DNA of 64,000 nucleotides, taken from Lysobacterales bacterium (GTDB lineage: Bacteria; Pseudomonadota; Gammaproteobacteria; Xanthomonadales; Rhodanobacteraceae). Below are positions 32,501 to 41,063 of this stretch, one piece after another. The DNA lies in the NCBI GenBank assembly GCA_016721015.1, contig JADKJL010000009.1, forward strand, positions 536,695 through 600,694. The letters run 5' to 3'. The position numbers and the translations under genes are program-made. The notes below the pieces were generated by a model that searched no databases, was not told the DNA's origin, and saw only the letters and a program-made list of their open reading frames with translations. Within the stretch, counting starts at the first letter, position 1. Every line of letters starts with the position of its first letter.

Positions 32501-35500
32501 ACTTGGACCGACCTCGCCAGCGGCAGCACCGGCGTAAGCGACGCCGAAATCCTTTCGTGGCGGCCAAACTTGCCCGATGGGCACTACCGCCTGCGACTGC
32601 GCGCGGTGGATCAGGCCGGCAATGCCAAACAAGTCATTCACGCCGTCACCATCGACAGCACGCCTCCGGTCGCGTTGATCACAAGTCCCGTTGAGGGCGG
32701 GTTTGTGCGCAGCGCACTCGATGTGGAAGGGACCGCGACCGACGCAAACTTCGCCGAGTATCGCTTGAGTGTCGCGCGGGTTGCCGAACCAGAGCAGTGG
32801 TCGCTGGTGCATATCGGCACCAGCCCGGTTGCAGCGGCCAGTCTGGCCCAGCTCACGTTGGCTCTGGCAGATGGCGACTATTTCCTGCGTCTCGTTGTGT
32901 CAGACAAGGCAGGCTTGAGTGCGACTGCGCGGGTCCAGGTGCGCATGCGCACGTCGCCGCCACCCATACCGCTCGCCCTGGTCGGTCATGTCCTCAACAA
33001 TCGCGATGCCTTCCTTGAATGGCAAGCGGTGGATCACCCGGAACTCGGCGGCTACAACCTCTATCGAGGCGGCGTGCGCGTCAATGCCGAGCCGATCAGC
33101 CTGACCCGGTTTACCGAAACGAATGTGCCCGAGGGCCAGGCGCAATATTGGGTGCGCGCGGTGGATCTTGCCGGCAACGAAAGCGCGCCGAGCAATACCG
33201 TTTCGCTCAACTTCGATCGCACGCCGCCACTCGCGCAATTGTTCCGCCCTGCTGACGGGGAGCGCGTTCGCGGGGTCGTTTCCATCGTCGGCACGGCTTA
33301 CAGTCAGAATGATTTCAAGGAATATCGCGTCAGCGCGGAACCCATCAATCCGCCTGGCAGTGCAGCGGAACTGCGCCGCTCGCCATTGGCCGTGGAGGCA
33401 CAGTCGCTGGCCGACTGGTCGACCCTCGGCATGGCCGAAGAAGCGCGCATTCGATTGCATCTGGAGGCCGGGGACCAAAGCGGAAACATCGGTTCTGCCA
33501 GTGTCGAGGTCGTCATCGACAACCTGCCACCGGCCGCACCGAGCGGACTGACGGCGACCCTGGCTGGCGCGGATGGTCAGCTCAACTGGAACCCGAACAG
33601 CGAAGCGGACTTGCTTGGTTATCTGCTCTATCGCGACGGCCACCTCGCAAACTTCAGTGGCAATCCGCCGCTTGATCTGCGCTCTGCCGCATTGACCGAT
33701 ACCGCCTACCTGGATTTGAGCGTACCCAACGGCCAGCACGTCTATGTCGTGCATGCGATTGATCGTGCCGGCAATGTGAGTCCGCCGTCCGATCCGGCCA
33801 CGCTCGATCCGGTCACTCGTCCTCCACACCTGAGCATCATTTCTCCAAGCGATGGAGCCGTGTTTGAAACGAGCATCGAGTTCAACGCGACGAGTGCCGA
33901 TCTGGACATCGCTGAAGCGCGCTTCTCATGGCGACCGGCAGCGGGCGGTGTGTGGACTGAGTTTGGTGCCGTGCTCACCGAAGCGCCGTATCGGGCGACC
34001 TGGACACCGACTGCGCTGGCCTATGGCGAATACGATATCCGCGCCATTGCGCGTGACTCACTAAACCAGATCGATCCCGCCCCTCCGATCGTGCGCGTGC
34101 GTTACGCCGATCTGACCGCGCCGCCACCGCTGAGCAGTCTGGCGGCGCTGGCTGATGGCGACACCGTCAACCTGGCCTGGCCCGCGAGCCCGGCAATCGA
34201 TCTTGCGCACTATCGGATCGAGCGCAATGAAAACGGAAATTGGGCAAGTGTGGCCGACGTGCCCGCAGGCGAGATTCGATACGCTGATACGAATCGTCCC
34301 GATGGCATCCAGCGCTATCGAATTTTGGTTGTCGACACTTCGGACAATGCCTCGTCAGCCGTTGTCGCCGAGGCGCACGTGTTCGGCATCCTGTTCGAGC
34401 ATCCCTACACGCCAACGATTCAATCCGCCATCGACCTTGCTGCGGCAAGCAAGCGACCGGGCGAGGTTTCCCTGCACGTCGTCAACGCTCAGGGCAGCAG
34501 TGACCAGCAGCTTGGATCGACCCAGGCAGATGGCGCATTCGTGCTGAACGCAATGCCGCTGCAATTGGGCCATACCAAATGGACGCTGACGGTAACTGAT
34601 GCCTCGGGTAATCGCAGCCGTGCAGCCATCATTGATATGGATCGTGGCGAGAAGCCTGCGCCGCCTTCTGGCCTCACCGTCAGCGTCGACGATCGCACCG
34701 TCAATCTGGACTGGGCGGCCAATACCGAGCCCGATATCCTCGGCTATCGGGTTTTCCGCAACAGTCTGGCGTCGCCGCTGGACGCGGCACTGGGCTTGCC
34801 GATCACGGCAACCTCAACGGCGGGTTACGGTGTCGAAAACACCGTCGATGGTGATCCGGCAACGACCTGGGTGGTTTCCTACGATGAGTTCGATCCAGCC
34901 GACCCGCAAACCGACCCGGCACTCGAATTGACTTGGACCGAACCGCGCATCATTACCAAACTCGATCTGAGCTGGAGCTCGGCAACCAGCGCGAGCGGGA
35001 ATCTCGATCTGTACGCCTGGTCTGGGCATGCCTGGATCCGCATCGCGCAATCGCGCAGCGCAGCGGCGACGACCCAATCACTGATTCCCGCACGTATCTA
35101 TCGCACGGATCGCGTGCGCCTGGTCGTGCATCGCGACGAGACAATGGCGCCCAACAGCGACCTGCAACTGGCCGACGTGGTGATCACCGAGAAGAATCTG
35201 CTGGTCGCGACCTCGCTCAGCGATACGCTGACCGATGGCCGCTATCACTATCGGGTTGTTGCCTATAACGGATATGCCTTCGCCAGCGACCCATCGGATG
35301 AGGCAATTGCCGATGTCGGTGATGCCGCTGGCCCGGATGCGGTAGTGCTCAGTGGCACCGTGTCCGGAGCCGATGCGACCCTGGACTGGACTGCAAGCGC
35401 TTCGCCTGATATCGATCACTACGAGCTGATCCGCGATGGCAGTACGATTGCAACGATCCCGGCTGCAATGCCGCGCAGCCATGTCGACGCCGCGCTGTCC

Positions 35501-38500
35501 AATGGCGAGCATCATTATGTGGTCGTTGGTTACGACGGATTCAACAACGCCGGAGCGCCCTCCAACGAAGTCGTGCTCAGCATCAACCAGCAGGGTCCCG
35601 GCGTGCCGGAAAACCTGCGCGTTGTGGTCGATGCGCTGGGTGGGGCGCTCGATGTGTCCTGGCAATCCGGCGCCGGTGCGCCAACAGTTCGCTATGTGGT
35701 GCGCCGGGCACTGGCGGAAAGCGGGCCCTACTCGATCATTGCCCAGCCATCGGCGACCAGCCTGCACGACGCACCGCTGAGCAATGGCACAACCTACTTC
35801 TATACCGTTGCGGCGATTGATTCGGTCGGAAATTCGAGTGCGGAAACAGCCCCCGTCAGTGGCGTGCCGCGTGACCGGAGCGCACCGAACGGCACCCGCC
35901 TGACGCAGCCGACCATTGCCGAATATCCGGTCTTCATGCGCGCCACCGAAACCGAAGTTTGCGGCAGCGCCGAGCCCGCATCGACGGTGCTTCTGGAGAA
36001 CTCCGCCGTCACCATCGCGACCATGCAGGCACGCGCCCAGGTCAGTGTCGTCGAGCGCTCGCTCGGCAACAGTTTCGGCGAAGTCGAGTTCGCCCCGAAC
36101 GGCCGCCTTGCGTTGTTGCTTGGCCTGCAGAATGTACAAGTGGTCAGGCTCGACAATCTGGCCAGTGTGACGACACTCGAAGCATCCACCCGCCTTGAAC
36201 AATGGGCGGCGCATGGCAGCACGCTCTTTTACGCGACGAGCAACGATGAGATCGTCCGTCAGGAAATCGGCCAATCTCCCGAGGTGTTGCCGATTGCCGT
36301 GACTTCGCTGCGCTTCTTCGCCTTCAGTACCGACGAGTCGCTGCTCATACTCGCTGGCGACTACGCGGCGAATGGAAATCCCCCCGAGAACGGCGTCTGG
36401 ATAATTGATCGGGAAAACTCCCTGGCTTGGCGTATTGCCGGTCTCGATCCGCTGGAGTTTGAAACCTGGGCACCGAGAATCTCGGTCGATGCGCGCAATG
36501 CGCTGTTGTTCGATGGCAACGGTGAGATTGTGCTTGTCGATCTGCTCACGCATGCCGTGGCCAACCGCTTTGCCTATTCCAGCTATACCCTTCCGAGCTG
36601 GTCGCCGGATGGCCGCCAGTTTGTGTATGTGGCTGACGGCGCGACAGGCGGTGGCGAGTTGAACGTCCATGCCGTGACGACGCAGCAGACTCGTTTGCTT
36701 GCCACCGATGCGAATGCATTCGATGCGGTGGCCTGGTCACCGTTCGGCGAGCAGATCGCGCTGCTGAGAAACGGAACGCTCGATGTGCTCTCGGCAGCAA
36801 ACGGAGATAGCGTCCTGTCCGCGCCGATCCGAAGCGACGAGCGCAATCGACTGCAATGGACCGCATCCGGCCGTCTGCTCAGCTTCGGGAATCGACCGCC
36901 ACAGCTGGTCGAGCTGCCAGGTCAGTTCTGCTTCGAGTCAGTCGCTTTGTTGCCGGGACGAAACCTGTTCTCCGCCTCGGCGCGTGATGCTGCCGGCAAT
37001 CTCGGCCTCGCTTCCGCCGCGATCAGCGTGGAAACGCCGGTGGATGCGGTGCCCGATCTGTCGATCACGGAGAGTGACATCCTGTTTGTTCCCGCTTCCG
37101 GGCAAGCCGGTGGCAGCTATTCGGCCATTGCCCTTGTGCACAACACCGGTACGGCGGTTGCCCGACAGCCGACCCTTTCAGCCCGACTGATCGCTCCCGA
37201 TGGTGTCGGTCGCAGCATCGCGCCAACGGCCGCAATGCCCGATATTCCGGCCGGCGGCACCGCCTCGGTGACCCTGCCGTTCGGCGTGTTGACCCAGGCC
37301 GGCAGCTATCGACTCGACCTGGTGCTCGATCCCGCTGCGCAGATCCGCGAGCTGAGCGAAACGAACAATCGTGCCGGCCGCAATCTCGTCCTTACCAGTG
37401 ATGCACTCCCGCTGCTGACGCTCAGCCTCGGCAGGAACACCTATGCGCCTGGCGAAATGGTCAACGCCGAGCTGCGCGTGAGCAATCCAGGTAATGCGTT
37501 CAGCGGAATCGTACGGGCAAGCATCATCGATGCGGCAGGATTCAGCGTGGCGGAATTCGGCGATCAACCGATCCAGCAACTGCCATTCGGCGGGCTATGG
37601 ACGTATCCCGTGCAGTTCAACAGCACGGCAATTCAGGCCGGGGTCTATCGGATCAACGCGCGCTTGTTCGATTCGAGCGGTACGGAAATCGGAAACCGCG
37701 AAGCGCCCTTCTCGATCTCCGTCGAGCGCAATATCGTGCTCGGTCTGACGACCTCCACGACGCAGGCGGCAGTCGGCAGCGTCGTGTCCATGGAAGCGGC
37801 GGTCGATTTCGTATCCGGCAATGCAAGCCTGTCGGGCGCTCGATTGCGTTTCAGCGCAGCCGCGCCGGATGGTGCCGAGGTATGGCAGATCGAACGTCCG
37901 CTGGGCACCCTGCAAGCAGGCTATGTGCTCAGGATGCCGCAGAACTGGTTGACCGACAGCCTGCCCGAGGGCGTCTACGCGCTGCATGTGGAGTTGCTCT
38001 CGCCGGACTATCAGGCAGACGCGCAATCGAGCATCACGCTATTTGTCGATACGCCGTCTGCGGCCATCACCGGCTCGATCGAACTGCTACCGGGCGCAAC
38101 CGTGATTGCCGGGATTCCCGCGCAAGCGCGCTACCACGTCAGCAACTCGGGTGGGCTGGCGCTGACCGGAGTCCAGGTTCGACTTCGCGCGTTCGACGCG
38201 CCGGGCAACGCTGCACTCGCGCAACGTGAGGATTCACTGGATCTTCCGCCGGCGGCAGCTTTCGAGGAGAGCCTTGCACTGAATGCACCCCCATTGGCCT
38301 TGATTCCGCACCTGCTGCTGCTTGAGGCGAGACTGGCCAGCGACGCGCCGGACGAATGGCGCGTGTTGGCCCAGCGCAGCGTGTCGATCATCGATGCCTT
38401 GCCGCCAAGCATCCAGTTGATCGAGCCGGATAGTGGTGTCCTGCAACCGGCGGTCGTTCCATTCCTGGCGAACATCGTCGATCTCCATTCCGGCGTGATG

Positions 38501-41038
38501 CGGGCCGAAGTCGCCGTCGACGCAGGTTCCTGGCAGCCGCTCGCCCTGTCTGCCGAGGGCGCCTATATCCGCGCGCTGACCGGAATGAGCGATGGCGCGC
38601 ACCAATTGGTTGTCCACGCAGTCGACCGTTGGGGCAACGAGTCGACGACCCCACCGATCATTTTCGATGTCGACGCGACGGCACCCTCGATCGTGATCGG
38701 CGGAATCGTCGACGGTGACCTGCTCAATCACGCGGTTAGCCCGACGGTCAGCATTTCCGATAGCCATCCAGGCGCCAGCGAAACAACGCTCGACGGCAAT
38801 ACATTCGTGTCCGCAACGGAAGTTTCGATGGACGGCTTCCACGTGCTTTCGGCGAAAGCCACCGACGCCGCCGGCAATACCAGCGCGCGCAGCGTGCGCT
38901 TCACCATCGATACGCAGGCTCCCACTCTGGGCATCACCGAGCCGGTCGATGGAACCATCACCTCACTGACCAGCGTGGACGTTGTTGTGCAAACTGAAGC
39001 CGGCGCCCGGGTCGACCTGCATACCGGTTCATTCAATGCCGATCGCATCGCCGATGGATCGGGCGTGGCGATGTTCCCGACGGTTCCGCTGATACCCGGC
39101 GACAACCCGATTGACGCCACCGCAACGGATGCCGCCGGCAATGTCGGCGGCCCGGTGGCGATCAATGTGCGCATGCAATCCGCATCCGGCCTGGCCTTGA
39201 TCGGCACCTTGCAACCGGCATCGGCCGAAGTCGCCTATGGCAGCGCGTTGCACGTGGGTCTGCGTCTGGAAAATCCGGATTCGAGCGCACTGCCTGTGCA
39301 GAACCTGCGCATGCGCGTGCTGGATCCGGGATCCCAGGTTCTTGCAAGCTGGAGCCTGCAGCGCGCGTTTGCGGCAAACGAGATTTACACCGACACGCTG
39401 GAATTCGATACCAGTGCCTGGTCGCTGGCGACACTGAGTCTGCAGCTTGACGTGGAACGTGCCGGTATCTGGGAAAATCTCGATACGCGCTCGGTCAATC
39501 TCGTCGACCGCACGGCACCGATAGTCTCCGTGGTTTCGCCAATCGATGGCGCCGTGTTGCAAGGGCCGCTGGTTGCGAGCGCGCTGGTCACCGATGCACT
39601 CAGTCCGATCGAAGCCGTCGAAGTTCAAATCGACATCGAGGACTGGGTGCCGATGATTGCCGTAGTCGGCACCAATGACAAATTTGAAAGTGCGCCGTTG
39701 AATCTTGTCGACGGCGAGCACACCCTGCTCGTTCGAGCCCGCGATTCCGCCGCCAACGAAGGCCTCAGTACTTCGATTTCCTTCGCGATCGACACTGCCG
39801 CTCCGCTCATCTCCATCGTGGGCGTTGCCGAAGGCGATGTGCTCGCGCATGTTGTCGCACCCGTCATCAGTATCAGCGATCCGCATCTGCGCAATACGAC
39901 GATCCGGCTCGATGGTCAGCCCTATGTTTCCGGAACCACAATCGATACAGGCGGCGTCCATGATATCGATGTCGATTCCGACGACCTGGCCGGCAATGTC
40001 AGCTCGATGCATGTCCGTTTTGCGCTCGACTTCGACGCCCCGCTGGTCACATTCACTTCGCCGGCGGCAGGTGCGGTGCTGCTCGAATCAACGGTCGAGG
40101 TAACCGGCATAACCGAACCTCTGGCGCACGTCCATCTGCTCAATGCCGGTTTCGTTGCCGAGGTGTTTGCCGATGAGAACGGACTGTTTGCTGTGCCGGC
40201 CGTGACCTTGCTGGTCGGCGACAATGCAATCAGTGCCTATGCGGTCGACCTTGCCGGCAACCAGGGGCCGAGCGCCCAGTTGAACGTACGCTACGAACCT
40301 GCCGAATTCATGCTGGCGGGTTCGTTCGAGGATATTCCCCCCGCCATCGTGTCAGGCACGGATCTGGCGGCGACCTACAACCTGCTCAACAAGGGCCTTG
40401 CCGACCTGATCCAACTTCCGGTTCGGGTTGAGCTGAGGCCAGCCGGATCGAGCAGCGCGGTTGCCCAGTTTGATGCCATGGTCGATCTGCCAGCGTACGG
40501 CACCTATCAAGAGAGCATCGAGTTACCCACGTCGACACTCTCGGTTGGCGACTACCGTCTGTTCTTGCGTGTCTACCTCGCCAATGCGCAGGGTCAATCG
40601 GGCTGGGTTCTGCTGACCTCGCACAGCATCGCCATCCGTGCAGGCGGTTGCATGGGGGCTGTACCGCCGGATCGATACTTCGCTGATGGCTTTGATGGTG
40701 ATCCGGATCACATCTACTGCGACGGTTTTGAGTGGTTCGATACCGTTGCCGAGCTCGGATCGAGCGTCGCGCCGTTGGCGATGATCATCGATCTGACCCT
40801 GCCCCGGCCCGTTCAATCTCCGGCCAAGAGCCTGATGCAGACGCTCGAAGGGAAAGATGTCTGGCACCGCATCCAGGCGTCACTGTCGGCGAGTGTCGCG
40901 CGTGAACACCTGGCCGCACATGCCAACTCGCCCGCCGTCGCCTTGCCCGACATCATTCCGTCCGATCGACGCCAGTCGACGACATGGGCATTGCCGATGC
41001 CGACGCTTACACGCCGCACTGCGATGGAGATGCGCTGA
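23507..41038 (+). CDS. Giant 5843-aa exported multidomain adhesin/protease-like protein
   Basis: Start at the ATG 23507, directly before a signal peptide (LRLVTFCVGLLVAGATAFA). Modules in rough order: a metalloprotease-like head with HELMH at 172-176, a further His at 202 and a SVM turn near 213; an alpha-toroid-like helical region (about 360-620); five CARDB repeats (about 627-1205, each ending in a DNN-type signature); FlgD-like blocks with SPNGDG and WDGR motifs near 1216, 1922 and 2765; a beta-propeller-like stretch (about 1300-1860); Ig-like repeats; Fn3-like modules (about 3150-4125) with a discoidin-like insert (about 3763-3900); a second propeller (about 4160-4465); CARDB again (about 4507); and Ig-like repeats to the end. 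The tail has two GF(D/E) motifs (DRYFADGFD, YCDGFE, near 5721), a pattern I associate with C-termini of secreted Xanthomonadales proteins. Probably surface or extracellular; substrate unknown. The Rhs gene follows 25 bases later. Confidence 0.85.
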   Translation: MNESRNPWLRLVTFCVGLLVAGATAFADELPLTNCLEQLRPVDVSQLRAFAASIGPSSNTGNLTIIEFDGAYDRGLAEPRQLVAQRFYQDHPDDYDFLIVFTTFEFETAGAHAFYNGIQNDTSGIGLPLYDNSTGFGSDGRLQGYIDMAALSRNSFVPQNPSFQFTLQVIAHELMHRWGSQLGFRDANGNPSADLIGPDQVHWSYFLDTDASVMYGNDWNMRADGSFESVAIRQRFSPLDLYSAGLYAASEVPPFNLIRGGTGSATDPPRLGAVSGGHLESISIDQVIAESGPRSPMAAQAQKDFRAAFILLKRPGEQVSAATTLALEQLRTRAQQYFSQITRSRANLRIFTTPDQVTGPGLPQILIGSGATATPPGIAAAIAWLEARQLADGHWQDHPSTALRDTIAAVEALQELHPGFAGLPAARGWIAMQTPVNLDDTTRRWALDASIADDATIAQARTDSGWALIPDWHSSSYDTALIAETRASHGSASISLAPTLASLTAFQRTDGAFAHVASGRGRVTTTARAAAALAALPDPIFNSARGRAVGWLEQRLLDYDGTSNNGLLTLSDFVELYVRAGTVPLSGVGAETIRQRIRTTQQVAGDWSGSVYLTATAALARARDQRGNLAVVGSPTATPASPSDGQRVLLSATVINSGNVPVPASVLRWFNGDPDQGGTQIGTDLAVPSLSANARVTIPTDWSTTAQAGVRNLWLVLDATDLVEETSELDNRAELVVTVQPPSSQADLTLDESDAHFTPGSVTSLPSQVQLTASLRNIGLQAANSALVRLSVVRNGQRTTLAETRVDVPPQSQTPVAFEFAATTAETLHLVLEADPTQEIAEGSDDNNSIALALPYGPSLDLELTDADLGFDAGSSSMVGRDMRFAVHLHNRGTIDSPLAQIQAEIVQGGTHYPLVVSAAQVPAGQSIVRVLTWRPSIPGNAQLQVMIDPLNQLVETREDNNNAQFDFTVADATQADLTIVSSSVAFTPEIALQGQPLTATLNVRNLGQDLNQPFSVGLYASDPRLGAAPLVEVQVAAGLGAGAETPVMLHVDDWPLSGDTNLFLVVDAASLIAESDEDNNHVVKLLRSLALPDLAVSLAGITLTPALPVAGEAVQARVTVRNLGAQDAASFSVRLYEGDVASGTEVPSAQTIPALAAGASTELIWNWTLGLASNARQVTVSVDSEGAVREGSTDNNIAMLPFDVQNANFFASERYISPNGDGIKDATAVVIRLEQNEPSSMRVLNGAQYVVRDFGAVSIDSALRGQVVWDGRDDRGRIVADGDYRVTAFSASQQVLGSTVVTVDNNRSSVLEAIDTPHAVSGQMPGGADVKLFPQASPRFGQVWGRYWIDGTSDNGIYRADTLFRTREPIVSIPWLKVRRASLGLTESHIVSAELSPDGQTLAFVIWDKKDDWTQDSLWTIDVDQVDTPVRVPLPPSTVFWEDMLVFLDASHVLLRNAGSAGQLMVVDLHSGSIQPFRHTTTDYIRKIEVIPDGVLITDQPGNLTFYSFDSSRPGLLLDPASEDWDQETAFELSPNKRSMAIHVRSESREAIELVEFASGLRKVMIELEPTVFTDSRAPHSRIQPHLLEFGWLQSEGVLLVSDGRNRALKIFDASGLQISDRQFGNLGRTGNYANPPETVVVGSVPAPRGNGWNFPLDGYTTFDCPRYYADGGFGVERQAFDPTNGRLYLSLGEKAITLETGEAVYLNQRDGIVEEHSVQLFGNDSRIEFSGSSLELELESDNTRFPLVPNCPDDHSPAWPLMIFADGARIQQDGRIETLSGGVSSKPWPYAKLVQQVWPDDSRLLLSNNRVVTSLLNGSAVLKAQNVGRGIQLYGVAADRNFAYYELDWAPIDNPEQWNVLTTASSDEIFMEEFLTWVPPQPGTFKIRLRVVDRAGNSTFAATTASSFVVSPIDSFTVTPRFFSPNGDGVQDEAVVRYRVRQPATLDFRIEDANGQVIKSVDVTYGASDLGAHEFRWDGRDESGAVVPDGRYRLRVVGFAVWLVVDNTEPEIAGKLIQAYRQNCALVNSRNDCRVLIAPTVRYAVDESNLDILRVESALPGTNDWEDASGLLKKNQLDGRPVTDEGAWLDRVIQLQNFAGRRLRLLAIDRGGNRRTLPLGNAVEGLWLQAEDPLRSAVGQLVARFQYQPQPFEDVSAVAGLLPNTVFKEIKPHWLVAADGALGLVQVSVETSPEEDPESWTERGAYPIEYQTEWLGTISDAAGQRSINLPLITDLLEINKIYLVRLRGTRVDGSVVLSNIGKIALIPEPTNGDGSGGGDGGASSSGFISFFPVLRDQCNGAPSGEIGLSYSVGMADLRSVRISYVDGNTLLRVTALETGEPGGALHIPIDGWPEGRYEATLEADSGSGYVLLATEYFTVETAPPVIDLIQPAAGDRICALDTVVPVTQQSTQAIVASFDVVSAGMVGYQLEIGQGQTPLGWECLTSGGDYRYVPGPGWSDVPATHIECPDHLTEVTTFLGSSAYVNKAPIYQRPPRTDFAPYNGLASLRLKATNWSGGSVCAATTVLVDSVAELTEKIPPTRQLMVGEGSPVGIGSNDSNGFGTAIFHLHANEELDIRSEVHRAYFSPSGQLALEEPVLGVIADLTSINGDFDITWDGRVVGTLVGDGLYGVRVSASDGCAHAKNLDYAVHVDTTPPSIEITAPRQGESIALGTVEISATTDDPLLAGWTLDVASSAFAGSWRRLAQGSDSSSIPRVLAQWQRLDAVGPAHIRLRAFDLLGNTSETVIDIELLAPPQLIVSASTQPLLFSPNGDGVLDVSQVLVGLQQPVTLDVIAAGGTLFSGAAPAGAVSYDWDGRNAANTIVADGDYPVSIHATDPQGIASPETVLLTVSVDNTPPAVEFLQPSGAFANAEVGARVRISDAHLVEYSISLKRLSDGVIVASTQGTQSGEFPLLALVDQAEGDYQFSAEARDGAGNRSQRELTFTLDKTLPGVDLVTPADGAALAAAVATSVRGSVSDDHLASFTLALAPESIETWTDLASGSTGVSDAEILSWRPNLPDGHYRLRLRAVDQAGNAKQVIHAVTIDSTPPVALITSPVEGGFVRSALDVEGTATDANFAEYRLSVARVAEPEQWSLVHIGTSPVAAASLAQLTLALADGDYFLRLVVSDKAGLSATARVQVRMRTSPPPIPLALVGHVLNNRDAFLEWQAVDHPELGGYNLYRGGVRVNAEPISLTRFTETNVPEGQAQYWVRAVDLAGNESAPSNTVSLNFDRTPPLAQLFRPADGERVRGVVSIVGTAYSQNDFKEYRVSAEPINPPGSAAELRRSPLAVEAQSLADWSTLGMAEEARIRLHLEAGDQSGNIGSASVEVVIDNLPPAAPSGLTATLAGADGQLNWNPNSEADLLGYLLYRDGHLANFSGNPPLDLRSAALTDTAYLDLSVPNGQHVYVVHAIDRAGNVSPPSDPATLDPVTRPPHLSIISPSDGAVFETSIEFNATSADLDIAEARFSWRPAAGGVWTEFGAVLTEAPYRATWTPTALAYGEYDIRAIARDSLNQIDPAPPIVRVRYADLTAPPPLSSLAALADGDTVNLAWPASPAIDLAHYRIERNENGNWASVADVPAGEIRYADTNRPDGIQRYRILVVDTSDNASSAVVAEAHVFGILFEHPYTPTIQSAIDLAAASKRPGEVSLHVVNAQGSSDQQLGSTQADGAFVLNAMPLQLGHTKWTLTVTDASGNRSRAAIIDMDRGEKPAPPSGLTVSVDDRTVNLDWAANTEPDILGYRVFRNSLASPLDAALGLPITATSTAGYGVENTVDGDPATTWVVSYDEFDPADPQTDPALELTWTEPRIITKLDLSWSSATSASGNLDLYAWSGHAWIRIAQSRSAAATTQSLIPARIYRTDRVRLVVHRDETMAPNSDLQLADVVITEKNLLVATSLSDTLTDGRYHYRVVAYNGYAFASDPSDEAIADVGDAAGPDAVVLSGTVSGADATLDWTASASPDIDHYELIRDGSTIATIPAAMPRSHVDAALSNGEHHYVVVGYDGFNNAGAPSNEVVLSINQQGPGVPENLRVVVDALGGALDVSWQSGAGAPTVRYVVRRALAESGPYSIIAQPSATSLHDAPLSNGTTYFYTVAAIDSVGNSSAETAPVSGVPRDRSAPNGTRLTQPTIAEYPVFMRATETEVCGSAEPASTVLLENSAVTIATMQARAQVSVVERSLGNSFGEVEFAPNGRLALLLGLQNVQVVRLDNLASVTTLEASTRLEQWAAHGSTLFYATSNDEIVRQEIGQSPEVLPIAVTSLRFFAFSTDESLLILAGDYAANGNPPENGVWIIDRENSLAWRIAGLDPLEFETWAPRISVDARNALLFDGNGEIVLVDLLTHAVANRFAYSSYTLPSWSPDGRQFVYVADGATGGGELNVHAVTTQQTRLLATDANAFDAVAWSPFGEQIALLRNGTLDVLSAANGDSVLSAPIRSDERNRLQWTASGRLLSFGNRPPQLVELPGQFCFESVALLPGRNLFSASARDAAGNLGLASAAISVETPVDAVPDLSITESDILFVPASGQAGGSYSAIALVHNTGTAVARQPTLSARLIAPDGVGRSIAPTAAMPDIPAGGTASVTLPFGVLTQAGSYRLDLVLDPAAQIRELSETNNRAGRNLVLTSDALPLLTLSLGRNTYAPGEMVNAELRVSNPGNAFSGIVRASIIDAAGFSVAEFGDQPIQQLPFGGLWTYPVQFNSTAIQAGVYRINARLFDSSGTEIGNREAPFSISVERNIVLGLTTSTTQAAVGSVVSMEAAVDFVSGNASLSGARLRFSAAAPDGAEVWQIERPLGTLQAGYVLRMPQNWLTDSLPEGVYALHVELLSPDYQADAQSSITLFVDTPSAAITGSIELLPGATVIAGIPAQARYHVSNSGGLALTGVQVRLRAFDAPGNAALAQREDSLDLPPAAAFEESLALNAPPLALIPHLLLLEARLASDAPDEWRVLAQRSVSIIDALPPSIQLIEPDSGVLQPAVVPFLANIVDLHSGVMRAEVAVDAGSWQPLALSAEGAYIRALTGMSDGAHQLVVHAVDRWGNESTTPPIIFDVDATAPSIVIGGIVDGDLLNHAVSPTVSISDSHPGASETTLDGNTFVSATEVSMDGFHVLSAKATDAAGNTSARSVRFTIDTQAPTLGITEPVDGTITSLTSVDVVVQTEAGARVDLHTGSFNADRIADGSGVAMFPTVPLIPGDNPIDATATDAAGNVGGPVAINVRMQSASGLALIGTLQPASAEVAYGSALHVGLRLENPDSSALPVQNLRMRVLDPGSQVLASWSLQRAFAANEIYTDTLEFDTSAWSLATLSLQLDVERAGIWENLDTRSVNLVDRTAPIVSVVSPIDGAVLQGPLVASALVTDALSPIEAVEVQIDIEDWVPMIAVVGTNDKFESAPLNLVDGEHTLLVRARDSAANEGLSTSISFAIDTAAPLISIVGVAEGDVLAHVVAPVISISDPHLRNTTIRLDGQPYVSGTTIDTGGVHDIDVDSDDLAGNVSSMHVRFALDFDAPLVTFTSPAAGAVLLESTVEVTGITEPLAHVHLLNAGFVAEVFADENGLFAVPAVTLLVGDNAISAYAVDLAGNQGPSAQLNVRYEPAEFMLAGSFEDIPPAIVSGTDLAATYNLLNKGLADLIQLPVRVELRPAGSSSAVAQFDAMVDLPAYGTYQESIELPTSTLSVGDYRLFLRVYLANAQGQSGWVLLTSHSIAIRAGGCMGAVPPDRYFADGFDGDPDHIYCDGFEWFDTVAELGSSVAPLAMIIDLTLPRPVQSPAKSLMQTLEGKDVWHRIQASLSASVAREHLAAHANSPAVALPDIIPSDRRQSTTWALPMPTLTRRTAMEMR

Positions 41039-41063
41039 TGATCAGGTCATGGAGGACGCGTCG

